A stretch of DNA of 64,000 nt from Ectopseudomonas chengduensis (GCF_900102635.1 NZ_FMZQ01000015.1:1-64000), one strand, 5' to 3'; shown: positions 16,914 to 25,811, counted from the stretch's first letter. Numbers and translations are program-made. The notes: generated by a model from the sequence alone, not told the origin.

Positions 16914-16932
16914 ACGTAACCATAATTTACGT
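16914..16932. promoter_or_regulatory. Inverted repeat ACGTAA-N7-TTACGT between aer and an XRE-type regulator
   Basis: The dyad lies in the AT-rich divergent gap (16854-17001), which must hold both promoters. It is a candidate operator for the XRE-type product of the gene at 17002. The binding protein is not known. Confidence 0.4.
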
Positions 16933-17001
16933 AATTAACTTAATCAATATTGCCTATTGTGTTACGCCACGCCGTCGTGTTCCTCCGTAGTGTTTCCCGT
17001 C

Positions 17002-17433
17002 ATGGAAAACACACGTCAAAAATTTGCCGCACGCCTGCGCAGCACACTCGAGCAAGCAGGCTACGAGGCCAAACCCGCCGTACTCGAGCGTGAGTTCAAC
17101 TTGCGCTACTGGGGCAAACCCGTAACTTTGCATGGCGTTCGGCGCTGGCTGAAAGGCGAAGCTCTGCCGACGGAGGACAAACTGCTGGTGTTGGCGCAGT
17201 GGCTACGAATAGATCCCCGCACCCTGAGATTCGGAGAGGAGGTTCCTGAGCAGATAAAAAGGCAACAGCAACTGTACGAGTGCGTTCCCCACCAGGAGCG
17301 CGAGGCCATAGAAGCGTTCCTGGCGCTCTCGCCAGCCCGCCGACGGCTCATTCGCGAGGTGATCATGAACTTCGCCCAGGCCGAACAGGCGCAAGCCAGC
17401 GCTGCCCCCGATACACCGGATGAACAGAGCTAG
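17002..17433 (+). CDS. Small helix-turn-helix (XRE/CI-like) regulator
   Basis: A 143-residue protein starting at ATG 17002 (MENTRQKFAARLRSTLEQAGY); an upstream frame to 16957 has no ribosome site. The segment TLHGVRRWLKGEALPTEDKLLVLAQWLRI is a clear lambda-repressor-like helix-turn-helix, as in small regulators of phage origin that occur as core genes in pseudomonads. The C-terminus is acidic and Gln/Ala-rich and gives no clue. It diverges from aer and shares its AT-rich promoter region, so it may regulate aer or itself. Confidence 0.7.
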   Translation: MENTRQKFAARLRSTLEQAGYEAKPAVLEREFNLRYWGKPVTLHGVRRWLKGEALPTEDKLLVLAQWLRIDPRTLRFGEEVPEQIKRQQQLYECVPHQEREAIEAFLALSPARRRLIREVIMNFAQAEQAQASAAPDTPDEQS

Positions 17434-17446
17434 GACTTCCTCGTAG

Positions 17447-17486
17447 TGCGGGTGCAACCCGCCATAGCGCCAATGGCGGGCTACAC
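17447..17486. repeat. REP-like palindrome
   Basis: GCGGGTGCAACCCGCC followed by an inverted GGCGGGCTACAC, a degenerate GTAGGGCGGGTGCAACC-type REP after the XRE-type gene. Confidence 0.55.
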
Positions 17487-17598
17487 ACGCCACTGCACGT
17501 TCGAAGGCAGCAGCGATGGCGGTGCCTTCGATCCATTGATCTTCGTTAGACGATCCGCTGTTGCAAACCTATTGGAACAGCCCCAGGCGGACTAACCG

Positions 17599-18939
17599 TC
17601 AGAGCGGCCAGGCCGCCACTATCCCTTCCAGCGCCCGCTTGAGCTCGGCGCGGCTGGCCGCCGCGGCAAGACTGACGCGCACCGCGTGCCCCGGATTGGC
17701 GTCGACCGCAAACACCTCGGCCGCCACCACCTCCACGCCGTGATCCCGGCAGGCTTCGGCCAGGCCGGCGGGCGGCGAGTCGTCCAGCCACAGATGCGGC
17801 GCCACCGCCCGTCCCTGCGGCATGCGTGGCCCGAGCACGCGCGCGGCCAGGCGCCAGCGCTGCTGTAACTCCTCCATCTGCCAGGCCAGGCGCTGCTCGG
17901 CGACGCCGCTTTCGATCCATTCGCAGGCCAGCGCCAGACTCAGCGGCGCCACGGCCCAGCGCGTGGCCTGTGCCTCGCGGTCGATGCGTTCGAGCAGCTC
18001 CGGCGCGCCGGCGATGAAGCCCAGACGCAGCCCCGGCGCAACGCTCTTGGACAGGCTGCTGATCAGCAGGCAGCGCTCGGGGAGCTGCGCGGCCAGCGGC
18101 GCCTCGCTGCCGAGCACGCCGTAGACGTCGTCTTCCACCAGCCACAACCCGCGTCGCCTGGCCACCTCGGCAATGGCGGCGCGGCGTTCGGCGTCCAGGC
18201 TGGCGCCAGTGGGGTTCTGCAAACAGGGTGTGAGCACCGCCACGCGAGCCCCGGTGGCACGCGCCTGGCGGTCGAGGTCATCGGGCAGGATGCCGCGTTC
18301 GTCCATCGCCACGCCGTGCAGCGGCAGGCGCAACTGGCGCGCGGCGGCCTTGATCCCCGGTGCGCTGTAGCGCTCCACCAGGATCGGCTCGCCGGCCTCG
18401 CACAGCGCCAGCAAGGCCGCCGACACGCCCTGCTGGGCGCCAGCACAGAGCAGCAATTCGCCCGGTGCCAATTGCAGACCACGCCGTCGCAACCAGATTG
18501 CCCCCGCCAGATGCGCACGCTCGACCAATGCCGCCGAAGGGTAGGCCTGCAGCGCATCGAGTTTGCCGCGTGCGGCCAGTGCGGCGAGGCTGGCGGAGAG
18601 ATCATGATTGTCCGGGTCATGCACCGGTACGTTGGTCGACAGGTCGATCAGGTCGCCCTGCGCGGTCGGCTGCTTGAGACGGAACAGGCTTGCCTCATGA
18701 CTGCCGGACAGCACGTAGGTGCCGCGCCCGACCTCGCCGGATACCAGGTGTCGACGCGCAGCTTCGCGGTAGGCGAGCATCACCGTGCTCGGGTTGATGC
18801 CCAGCGTCCAGGCCAGTCGGCGCTGCGGCGGTAGCCGTTCACCAGGCTTGAGTTCGCCTCGGCCAATGGCCAGTGCAATGGCCTCGACCAGGGCGAGGTA
18901 TGTCGGGAGAGCGCTGTCTTGCAGGTCAGGAAGCCACAT
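17599..18939 (-). CDS. MocR-type regulator (GntR helix-turn-helix fused to aminotransferase fold)
   Basis: A 446-residue protein starting at ATG 18939. Residues 1-75 form a GntR winged helix (GERLPPQRRLAWTLGINPSTVMLAYREA). The rest is a fold-type I aminotransferase domain with the PLP lysine in SSLSKSVAPGLRLGF and the NPTGASLD and VEDDVYG boxes. Such proteins sense PLP or an amino-acid adduct and usually control a divergent metabolic gene. Here the divergent gene is a threonine dehydratase-like enzyme 80 bp away. Two direct repeats in the gap are a likely binding site. Confidence 0.9.
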   Translation of the reverse strand: MWLPDLQDSALPTYLALVEAIALAIGRGELKPGERLPPQRRLAWTLGINPSTVMLAYREAARRHLVSGEVGRGTYVLSGSHEASLFRLKQPTAQGDLIDLSTNVPVHDPDNHDLSASLAALAARGKLDALQAYPSAALVERAHLAGAIWLRRRGLQLAPGELLLCAGAQQGVSAALLALCEAGEPILVERYSAPGIKAAARQLRLPLHGVAMDERGILPDDLDRQARATGARVAVLTPCLQNPTGASLDAERRAAIAEVARRRGLWLVEDDVYGVLGSEAPLAAQLPERCLLISSLSKSVAPGLRLGFIAGAPELLERIDREAQATRWAVAPLSLALACEWIESGVAEQRLAWQMEELQQRWRLAARVLGPRMPQGRAVAPHLWLDDSPPAGLAEACRDHGVEVVAAEVFAVDANPGHAVRVSLAAAASRAELKRALEGIVAAWPL

Positions 18940-18945
18940 TGCTTG

Positions 18946-18976
18946 CCATGCAATATAAAGATTTACCCATACAATG
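18946..18976. promoter_or_regulatory. Direct repeats CCATGCAATA / CCATACAATG, candidate MocR site
   Basis: Two 10-bp direct repeats start 21 bp apart (18946 and 18967), two turns of the helix. They sit in the divergent promoter gap between the MocR gene and the dehydratase gene. MocR proteins typically bind direct repeats in this setting. Confidence 0.5.
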
Positions 18977-19019
18977 CGCCGCACTAGCATCGGGGTCAAC
19001 ACCACCCGGAGTCAGCCCC

Positions 19020-19991
19020 ATGTTCGACCTCGCCCAACTGCAGCAGAGCGCCCAACTGGTTTACCGTCACATGGCGCCCACGCCGCAATTGGCTTGGCCG
19101 CTGCTGGCTCAGCGCCTGGGCTGCGAAGTTTGGGTCAAGCACGAGAACCATGCGCCCACCGCCGCCTTCAAAGTGCGCGGCGGGCTGGTCTACATCGATG
19201 CCCTGCTGCGCCGCGAGCCGCAGGTGCGCGGCCTGGTAACCGCTACCCGGGGCAACCACGGCCAGAGCCTGGCGCTGGCCGCACGCGCGGCCGGCCTGGC
19301 GCTTCGCATCCTGGTGCCGCACGGCAACGCTCGTGAGAAGAACGCAGCGATGCGCGCCCTCGGTGCCGAGGTGATCGAACATGGCCGCGACTTCGACGAG
19401 GCCCGTGTCGAGGCAGCGCGCCTGGCCGAACGTGACGGCCTGCACTGGGTGCCCTCATTGCATGAGGATCTGGTGCGCGGCGTCGCCACCTATGCTCTGG
19501 AGTTACTGCAAGCGGTGCCGAACCTGCGCCGGGTATATGTGCCCATCGGGCTTGGCTCGGGCATCTGCGGGATGATCCGCACCCGCGACCTGCTCGGTCT
19601 CGACACCGAAATCATCGGCGTGGTCGCCAGCGGCGCCGACGCCTATGCGCAAAGTTTCGAACAGGGCCGGCTGGTGCAGACCGAACGCGCCGACACCCTG
19701 GCCGACGGCATGGCCTGCCGCCAGCCACAGCAACTGGCGCTGGACATGATTCGCGCCGGCGCCGCACGCATCGTGCGGGTCGACGACGAGGAAATCCGTG
19801 CCGCCATCCGCACCTATCACGAGGACACCCATAACCTTGCCGAAGGCGCCGGCGCAGCGGCGCTGGCCGCCCTGATGCAGGAACGCAAGCTCAATGCCGG
19901 CCAGCGCGTGGCCGTGGTGCTCAGCGGCGCCAATATCGACCGCGCTGCGCTGGCCGAACTGCTGCGTGACGAGGCGTCCGTCGCGGCCTGA
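19020..19991 (+). CDS. Threonine dehydratase-like PLP enzyme (threo-3-hydroxyamino acid lyase group)
   Basis: A 323-residue fold-type II PLP enzyme starting at ATG 19020 after GGAG. The lysine motif is APTAAFKVRGG, the phosphate-binding loop is GLGSGICG, and TRGNHGQSLALAA carries the asparagine loop. There is no regulatory ACT domain, so it is like catabolic threonine/serine dehydratases or serine racemase-type enzymes rather than IlvA. It would release 2-oxobutyrate or pyruvate and ammonia. The divergent MocR gene is its probable regulator. It converges on amn with one base between stop codons. Confidence 0.85.
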   Translation: MFDLAQLQQSAQLVYRHMAPTPQLAWPLLAQRLGCEVWVKHENHAPTAAFKVRGGLVYIDALLRREPQVRGLVTATRGNHGQSLALAARAAGLALRILVPHGNAREKNAAMRALGAEVIEHGRDFDEARVEAARLAERDGLHWVPSLHEDLVRGVATYALELLQAVPNLRRVYVPIGLGSGICGMIRTRDLLGLDTEIIGVVASGADAYAQSFEQGRLVQTERADTLADGMACRQPQQLALDMIRAGAARIVRVDDEEIRAAIRTYHEDTHNLAEGAGAAALAALMQERKLNAGQRVAVVLSGANIDRAALAELLRDEASVAA

Positions 19992-19992
19992 C

Positions 19993-21465
19993 TCAGCGGA
20001 ACGGCGGCTCGTCGAAGCTGCGCAACTTGCGCGAGTGCAGCGAGTTGAGCTGGCTGCGCATCAACTCCAGCGCCGCGATACCGATATGCAGATGCTGGGT
20101 CACGGCGCGCTCGTAGAAAGCGCCGGCCGCGCCGGGCAGCTTGATCTCGCTGTGCAGGGGTTTGTCCGACACGCACAGCAGCGTGCCGTAGGGCACCCGC
20201 AGGCGATAGCCTTGGGCGGCGATGGTGCCGCTTTCCATGTCCACCGCCACCGCACGCGACAGGTTGATCAGCGGCCGCTCCTGGGCCCAGCGCAGCTCCC
20301 AATTGCGGTCGTCGTAGGTCAGCACGGTGCCGGTGCGCAGGCGCTTCTTCAGCTCGTCGCCCTCTTCACCGGTAACCAGCTTGGCGGCTTCCTGCAGCGC
20401 CTGCTGCACCTCGGCCAGCGCCGGCAGCGGGATATGCGGCGGCAGCACGCGGTCGAGGATGCCGTCGCGGCGCATATAGGCGTGGGCCAGCACGTAGTCG
20501 CCGATGGTCTGCGACTGACGCAGGCCACCGCAGTGGCCGATCATCAGCCAGCAGTGCGGACGCAGCACGGCCAGGTGGTCGGTGATGTTCTTGGCGTTGG
20601 ACGGGCCGACGCCGATATTGACCAGGGTGATGCCGTGGCCGTCCTCGGCCTGCAGGTGGTAGGCCGGCATCTGGTAGCGGTGCCAGACCACATTCTCGAT
20701 GATCGCCTGCATCTCACCTTCGGCCATGCCGCGCTCGATCACCACGTTGCCCGGCAGCACCATGCGGGTGAAGCGCGAGTCGCCCACCAGCATGTCCAGG
20801 CCGTGGCGGATGAACTGGTCGACGTAGCGGTGATAGTTGGTCAACAGGATCCATGGCTGCACGTGGCGCCAGTCGCTGCCGGTGTAGTGCTGGATGCGCT
20901 TGAGCGAGAAGTCGGTACGCGCCGCGTCGAACAGTGCCAGCGGCAGCGGGTCGATGTTCTCCCAGTCGTACAGGCCATCGGCAGTGCCGTCGGTGGCGGC
21001 AGACAGGTCGGTGCTGGGGAATACGCGTGCCAGCTCGGCGGCGGTCACACCACTGCCGGCCAGTTCATCGCCGCCCTCGACCACGTATGGGTAAGGAATG
21101 TTCTGCTGGCTACGGCCAACTTCCACACGCAGGGTGAAGTCGTTCATCAGCGGGCGCAGCTGCTCCAGCAGGTATTTGCGGAAGGCCGCCGGCTGGGTCA
21201 CGGTGATGGCATAGGTGCCCGGCACCTGCACCTTGGCATAGGCACGCACGGTGGTCGGCACCTCACCCTGGCACAGGTAGGTCAGGCGCAATTCGGGGTA
21301 GCGGAACAGGCAGTGCTCGCTGGCATCCGGGCGGATGCGCTCCTTGAGGTAGCGTTTGAGCGCGTGGCTCAGGGCGCCAGTGGCCTCCTGGTGCAACGCG
21401 GCGAGGCGATCAACCGCCTCTTCGGGAGTGTAGGCAATGATGAAATCATCTGAGCAGGCTTTCAC
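19993..21465 (-). CDS. amn: AMP nucleosidase
   Basis: A 490-residue enzyme that splits AMP into adenine and ribose 5-phosphate. The start is taken as GTG 21465, with AGGAAG eight bases upstream and a length matching the family; an ATG at 21525 adds a non-conserved leader. The N-terminal part is the AMP nucleosidase domain. The C-terminal phosphorylase-type domain shows GHCGGLRQSQTIGDYVLAHAY and AVDMESGTIAAQGYR, with the ribose-binding ME pair, and ends SDKPLHSEIKLPG. It helps set adenylate pools. It is monocistronic. Confidence 0.93.
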   Translation of the reverse strand: MKACSDDFIIAYTPEEAVDRLAALHQEATGALSHALKRYLKERIRPDASEHCLFRYPELRLTYLCQGEVPTTVRAYAKVQVPGTYAITVTQPAAFRKYLLEQLRPLMNDFTLRVEVGRSQQNIPYPYVVEGGDELAGSGVTAAELARVFPSTDLSAATDGTADGLYDWENIDPLPLALFDAARTDFSLKRIQHYTGSDWRHVQPWILLTNYHRYVDQFIRHGLDMLVGDSRFTRMVLPGNVVIERGMAEGEMQAIIENVVWHRYQMPAYHLQAEDGHGITLVNIGVGPSNAKNITDHLAVLRPHCWLMIGHCGGLRQSQTIGDYVLAHAYMRRDGILDRVLPPHIPLPALAEVQQALQEAAKLVTGEEGDELKKRLRTGTVLTYDDRNWELRWAQERPLINLSRAVAVDMESGTIAAQGYRLRVPYGTLLCVSDKPLHSEIKLPGAAGAFYERAVTQHLHIGIAALELMRSQLNSLHSRKLRSFDEPPFR

Positions 21466-21590
21466 TGTGCATCTTCCTGACTGAACGTACGGCCCTATCT
21501 TGCCTGCATACGGTGACGAAAACATAGCGCGATCCCCCGCCTATCGCTGCCAACGGCTAGGCTTGAATCAATTCGTCGGAGGTCACCATC

Positions 21591-22313
21591 ATGTCTCGTG
21601 CAATCGTTCTGCTACTGGCCATGGCCTCATGCTCAAGCGCTCAAGCCGGCGAACTCGATGGCCACTACCGGACCACGCTCGACGGCCAGCCGAGCGAGCT
21701 GATCCTGCGCCAGAACGACGCCGTGGTGGAAGGCGAGTACGTGGAGAGCCAGCACCTGCGCCTGGTCGTCAAAGGTCGCTACGACGGCAAGCTGCTGCGC
21801 GCCGAGATCAGCGACCCGCAATCGGGCCTGCTACTGGCGAACATGAACGCGACCTACGCCAACGCGATGCTCAACGCCAGCATCGCCGCGCGTAACCCAA
21901 GAAACGGGGAGGTATTGGAACGCCAGGCGCTGTTTCAGCGCGAGGCGGCGATTGCGACGCCACCTACGTCAGGCACGATGGACCCGACACTGGTCGGCAC
22001 CTGGGTGCACGAGAAGATCATCAACAGCGGCGGTACCAGCTTCGCCTCGTTCAACACCCTGATGACCCTGCAGTTGAATGCCGACGGCAGCGTCACCCAG
22101 TGGAGCCGCGCGGTCGGCGGCGGAGGCGACTGGAGCTACGACAGCCCAGGCGAGGTGCAATACAGCGGCCACTGGCGCAGCCAGGGCGGCATGCTGATGG
22201 TGCGCCTGGCTGGCGCCGCCGACTATCAACCCGCCGCCTACTACCGCTTCAGCGACCAGTACCTGGTCACCGAGAGCAATACCGGCAAGATGATCTGGCA
22301 GCGCCGCCGCTGA
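21591..22313 (+). CDS. Secreted protein of unknown function
   Basis: A 240-residue protein with a signal peptide cut after AQA (LLLAMASCSSAQAGELDG). A lipobox-like cysteine is present (ASCS) but a longer signal peptide is equally possible. Residues 30-110 and 135-235 each look like small beta-rich units, the second with GTWVHEKIINSGGTSFAS and repeated GG/W positions as in lipocalin-like folds. The ribosome site GGAGG is good. No relative with a known role is recognised. It stands alone between amn and the CbiM-like gene. Confidence 0.7.
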   Translation: MSRAIVLLLAMASCSSAQAGELDGHYRTTLDGQPSELILRQNDAVVEGEYVESQHLRLVVKGRYDGKLLRAEISDPQSGLLLANMNATYANAMLNASIAARNPRNGEVLERQALFQREAAIATPPTSGTMDPTLVGTWVHEKIINSGGTSFASFNTLMTLQLNADGSVTQWSRAVGGGGDWSYDSPGEVQYSGHWRSQGGMLMVRLAGAADYQPAAYYRFSDQYLVTESNTGKMIWQRRR

Positions 22314-22322
22314 GCGACCGGT

Positions 22323-23003
22323 TCAGGCCGGCTGATGCAGGCGCACGTTGAACAGCGGCCCCTGGCTGAAACGCGACAGCGCCTTGGCAGCGGCCAGCAC
22401 GCCCAGGTCGATCAGCGGCTCGACCAGGATCACGCTCATGTAGGCCAGGCCGAAGCTGCCCACTGCTGCCAGGTTTTCGCTGGAGAAGCCGTGACCATAG
22501 AAGGCCCAGAACCCGACCCATGCGACGATGCCGCCCTGATAGGCAGTCGATAGCGCCAGCGCCTGTTTGTAGGAAAGATCGACGTAGGCGGTACCCGGCG
22601 CGACGATGCGTTTGGCCAGCAAGCTGATGCCCCACAGCGGAATCAACAACGTGGTTACGTTCATGCCGTACTGCGGCAGGTCGAATTGAGCGAACAGCAG
22701 CCCCTGCAACAACAGCCCCGCGGCCAGACCAATGGCGGCAGCACCAGCGCCGAACAGCAGGAGCAGGGTCGATCCGAGGATCAGGTGCACCTCGGAAACG
22801 CCCACCGCATGATGCGGGAACACTTCGAAGAAGCAGAATACCAGGGCGGTGGTCAGCAGGCTGCGTAGCGCCAGGGCGGCGACACCGCCGTTGTTGCGTA
22901 CGCTGTCCAGGGCGAGTTTGGCGGTCAGGCCGAAGGCCGTGACGGCCGTTGCGTAGCTGAGCAGGATCTTGGCGCCTTCGACGACACCGGGTTCGATATG
23001 CAT
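22323..23003 (-). CDS. CbiM-like energy-coupling factor transporter permease (cobalt uptake)
   Basis: A 226-residue protein with about six membrane segments. The start is set at ATG 23003 because CbiM proteins need Met-His at the very N-terminus for metal binding, and the protein then begins MHIEPGVVEGAK. The longer frame would run into the riboswitch. No CbiN, CbiQ or CbiO partner is next to it, so it is a stand-alone form or borrows its energising module. The cobalamin riboswitch before it shows it is shut off when B12 is plentiful, which fits cobalt supply for B12 synthesis. Confidence 0.82.
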   Translation of the reverse strand: MHIEPGVVEGAKILLSYATAVTAFGLTAKLALDSVRNNGGVAALALRSLLTTALVFCFFEVFPHHAVGVSEVHLILGSTLLLLFGAGAAAIGLAAGLLLQGLLFAQFDLPQYGMNVTTLLIPLWGISLLAKRIVAPGTAYVDLSYKQALALSTAYQGGIVAWVGFWAFYGHGFSSENLAAVGSFGLAYMSVILVEPLIDLGVLAAAKALSRFSQGPLFNVRLHQPA

Positions 23004-23047
23004 GCGAGTTCCTTTGCCGCGCCCACCGCGCGACGATTCGGATAAGG

Positions 23048-23245
23048 GGGTGGGCGAAACGCCCGTTGTCGATGGCAGGTCTCCTGGCTCACGGCTTGGC
23101 ACTTCGCCCGCCTTCCCGACCGAAGTCAGTGGCATGAGGGCATCGTTCGCCGCTTACAGTTGCGGGGGCAGCCAGGGCATTGGCGAGATTCGCCGCACCC
23201 TGTTCCCTTTTCATCCGCGTCACAGACGTGCACACAGAACCATCG
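23048..23245 (-). promoter_or_regulatory. Cobalamin riboswitch
   Basis: On the minus strand the conserved parts appear in order: AAAAGGGAACAGGGTGC, CCCCGCAACTGTAAGCGG, CCACTG, GGGAAGG and the B12 box AGCCAGGAGACCTGCC (plus positions 23074-23089). A hairpin GGGCG-TTT-CGCCC at 23052-23064 lies between the B12 box and the coding start and can act as the expression platform. The 297 bp gap 23004-23300 is filled by this element and its leader. It controls the CbiM-like gene. Confidence 0.93.
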
Positions 23246-23300
23246 GCGGCAAGATTACTCGCCTGCCCGGCTAAAAAACAGCGTGCCGGGCGGTCCTCGC

Positions 23301-24950
23301 TCAGACCAGGTGCGGTGTGCTACGCGCCAGCAGCGCCTCGACGTCGACACCGCGCGGCAGGGTGCCGTAGACGCGGCCGCGGCCTTCCAGGCGGCTGGCG
23401 ATAAAGGCGTCGGACACCGTGGCGTTGCCGGCCTCCAGCAGCAGCTTGGCCTGCAGTGCCACGGCCATGTCTTCGGTGAGCTGGCGGGCGCGGTACTGGA
23501 TGTCGGCGGTGTCGGCGAAATCGGCCTTGAGCCGCTGGATATGCGCCCGCAGCCGCGCATCGCCGTGGCCGTCGCCCAGCTCGGCGAACAGCGCATCGAG
23601 CACGCCGGGTTCCTTGGACAGCGCGCGTAGCACGTCCAGGCATTGCACGTTGCCCGAGCCTTCCCAGATCGAGTTGACCGGCGCTTCGCGGTACAGGCGC
23701 GGCATGATGGTTTCCTCGACATAGCCCGCACCGCCCATGCATTCGCTGGCCTCGTAGATCATTTCCGGCGCGCGCTTGCAGATCCAGTACTTGCCCACGG
23801 CGGTGACCAGACGGGCGAACTTGTCCTCCTGCGCGTCATGCGCGTGATCCAGCGCGCGGCCCATGCGCATGCACAGGGCCAGCGCGGCTTCGCTTTCCAA
23901 CGCCAGGTCGGCCAGCACGTTCTGCATCAGCGGCTGGTCGGCGAGCAGCTTGCCACCCACCTGGCGATGCGCGCAGTGGTGCGCAGCCTGGGTCAGCGCC
24001 TGGCGCATCAGGCTGCTGGAGCCGACCATGCAATCGAAGCGGGTCATCGCCACCATCTCGATGATGGTCGGCACGCCACGCCCTTCCTCGCCGAGCATCC
24101 AGGCGAAAGCGCCACGGTACTCCACCTCGCTGGAGGCGTTGGCCCAGTTGCCCAGCTTGTTCTTCAGGCGCTGGATGTAGAACGCGTTGCGCGTGCCGTC
24201 CGTGCGGTGACGCGGCAGCAGGAAGCACGACAGGCCCTTGTCGGTGTAGGCCAGGGTGAGGAAGGCGTCGCACATCGGCGCCGAGCAGAACCACTTGTGG
24301 CCGACCAGCTCATAGCCCTGCCCCGGCCCGCCGAGGCCGATGGGATAAGCGCGGGTGGTGTTGGCACGCACGTCGGTGCCGCCCTGCTTCTCGGTCATGG
24401 CCATACCGATGGTCACGCCAGTCTTCTGCTCCATCGGCAGGTTGCGTGGGTCGTACTCGGTGGCGAGGATCTTCGGCAGCCACTGCTCGGCTACGTTGGG
24501 CTGCAGGCGGATGGCCGGCACGGCGGCGAAGGTCATGGTCAACGGGCAGCCGCTGGCCGCTTCGGCCTGGCTGTGCAGGTAGGTCAGCCCGGCGCGGGCG
24601 ACATGGGCACCGGCGCGCGGATCGGTCCAGGGCAGCGACGGCAGGCCGTGCTCGACCGCCGTGCGCATCAGCTCGTGGTAGGCCGGGTGAAACTCGACCA
24701 GGTCGATGCGGTTGCCGTAGCGATCATGACTCTTGAACACCGGTTTGTTCTCGTTGGCGAGAAAGCCGGCCTGCATCAGGGCGCCGCCGGCCAGCGCACC
24801 ATAGGCGCTCAAACGCTCGTGGGCCCAGGCGCCATCGTAGCGGCGAATCCACTCCTGCAGCGGCAGGTCGAGGCGATAGAGATTGGCGCCATCGAGGCTC
24901 GGTACCTGGTTGAACACCTCGTGGGTTTCGGCGTGCAGGCTGGGTTTCAT
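23301..24950 (-). CDS. Acyl-CoA dehydrogenase of the AidB type
   Basis: A 549-residue flavoprotein resembling E. coli AidB (541 residues). Visible features are the FAD/substrate segment GMAMTEKQGGTDVRAN, GHKWFCSAPMCDAFL, RFDCMVGSSSLMRQAL and, near the C-terminus, ECMGGAGYVEETIMPRLYREAPVNSIWEGSGN, quoted here only as its family signature region at about 400-430. AidB proteins are linked to alkylation stress and bind DNA; a plain acyl-CoA dehydrogenase role is also possible. The start overlaps the stop of the TetR gene (ATGA), so the two form an operon. Confidence 0.88.
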   Translation of the reverse strand: MKPSLHAETHEVFNQVPSLDGANLYRLDLPLQEWIRRYDGAWAHERLSAYGALAGGALMQAGFLANENKPVFKSHDRYGNRIDLVEFHPAYHELMRTAVEHGLPSLPWTDPRAGAHVARAGLTYLHSQAEAASGCPLTMTFAAVPAIRLQPNVAEQWLPKILATEYDPRNLPMEQKTGVTIGMAMTEKQGGTDVRANTTRAYPIGLGGPGQGYELVGHKWFCSAPMCDAFLTLAYTDKGLSCFLLPRHRTDGTRNAFYIQRLKNKLGNWANASSEVEYRGAFAWMLGEEGRGVPTIIEMVAMTRFDCMVGSSSLMRQALTQAAHHCAHRQVGGKLLADQPLMQNVLADLALESEAALALCMRMGRALDHAHDAQEDKFARLVTAVGKYWICKRAPEMIYEASECMGGAGYVEETIMPRLYREAPVNSIWEGSGNVQCLDVLRALSKEPGVLDALFAELGDGHGDARLRAHIQRLKADFADTADIQYRARQLTEDMAVALQAKLLLEAGNATVSDAFIASRLEGRGRVYGTLPRGVDVEALLARSTPHLV

Positions 24951-25588
24951 CGCGTGGGCTCCTTGGCGCCGACGGCGCGCAGGCAGAAGGTGGCAAGGCT
25001 GGCGCTGACCTGCGCCAGCTCCAGGGTGGGTTGGCCTGCTTCGCGAGCGGCGCGAGCAGGTGGCGACAGAGGGCCGACCAGCGCTTCGGCAATGGCACCG
25101 ACCAGGCAGGCCGCCATCAGACCGATCTGCTCGACGCGAAACTCACCGGCGCCGGCACCCTCCTCCAGCAGATCGATGAACAGTTCGGCGTAGGCTTCGC
25201 GATAGAGCAGGCGCTGCTCGTCGACTTCCGGGTCGACCGGTTCGGCGATCAGTGCGAAGGCCAGGCGGCGGCTATGCCAGGCGCGGGCAGCGAACTGTTC
25301 CAGGCCGATGCGCAGGCGCTCACTGGCGCTGCCCGGCCCACGCAAGGCTGCGGCCAGAGCATCTACCTCACGCTGGCTGGCGCTGGCGAATACCTCGGCG
25401 GCCAGTTCACCCTTGCTGCGAAAGTGGCGGTACAGACTACCGGTGGCGATGCCAACATCGTCGGCCAACGCCTGCATGGTCAGGGCGGCGAAACCGCCCT
25501 CGGCTACTCGCAGCAAGGCGCAGTCGAGAATACGCGCGCGCAACGCTTGGTCGCGGTCGAGTCGAGCTTCGGTGGTGCGATAAGCCAT
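24947..25588 (-). CDS. TetR-family transcriptional regulator
   Basis: A 213-residue repressor with an N-terminal helix-turn-helix (FAALTMQALADDVGIATGSLYRHFRSKGELA) and an alpha-helical ligand domain. It is cotranscribed with the AidB-type gene, which is its likely target with itself. A palindrome with 21-bp arms begins at its start codon and covers the promoter region, and is the obvious operator. Members next to acyl-CoA dehydrogenase genes often sense acyl-CoAs; that is inference here. Confidence 0.88.
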   Translation of the reverse strand: MAYRTTEARLDRDQALRARILDCALLRVAEGGFAALTMQALADDVGIATGSLYRHFRSKGELAAEVFASASQREVDALAAALRGPGSASERLRIGLEQFAARAWHSRRLAFALIAEPVDPEVDEQRLLYREAYAELFIDLLEEGAGAGEFRVEQIGLMAACLVGAIAEALVGPLSPPARAAREAGQPTLELAQVSASLATFCLRAVGAKEPTR

Positions 25589-25638
25589 GGTCTGAATCCT
25601 GATTCATCTGCATTCAGTGAATCAGGATTCAGACCATG
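25586..25638. promoter_or_regulatory. Perfect palindrome with 21-bp arms at the tetR start (operator candidate)
   Basis: Arms 25586-25606 and 25618-25638 are exact inverse copies separated by 11 bp; each contains CTGAATCCTGATTCA or its complement. The left arm includes the tetR start codon. It may hold two overlapping TetR dimers' sites and in RNA would form a hairpin over the start. Confidence 0.65.
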
Positions 25639-25706
25639 ACTAAAGGGACGATCCGGCCAAATCTGCCGCCGAATCGGGAAAGAGGTTGCTCGTGCAAAGC
25701 TGCACT

Positions 25707-25777
25707 TGTAGGAGCCAGCTTGCTGGCGATCATCGATCTGACAGGCGCCAAGCATCACCGGCAAGCCGGCTCCTACA
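25707..25777. repeat. REP pair (GTAGGAGCCAGCTTGCTGGC type)
   Basis: Inverted copies at 25708-25730 and 25756-25777 between tetR and ladS. Confidence 0.85.
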
Positions 25778-25811
25778 GGGCCCAGCGGCTTCATCACGCC
25801 CTGCGAAAGAG

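Noticed and set aside
16930..16955. ANR/FNR box upstream of aer
   Set aside because: TTGAT is present but the second half-site matches ATCAA at only two of five positions. ANR control of aer is known in P. aeruginosa but is not shown by this sequence.
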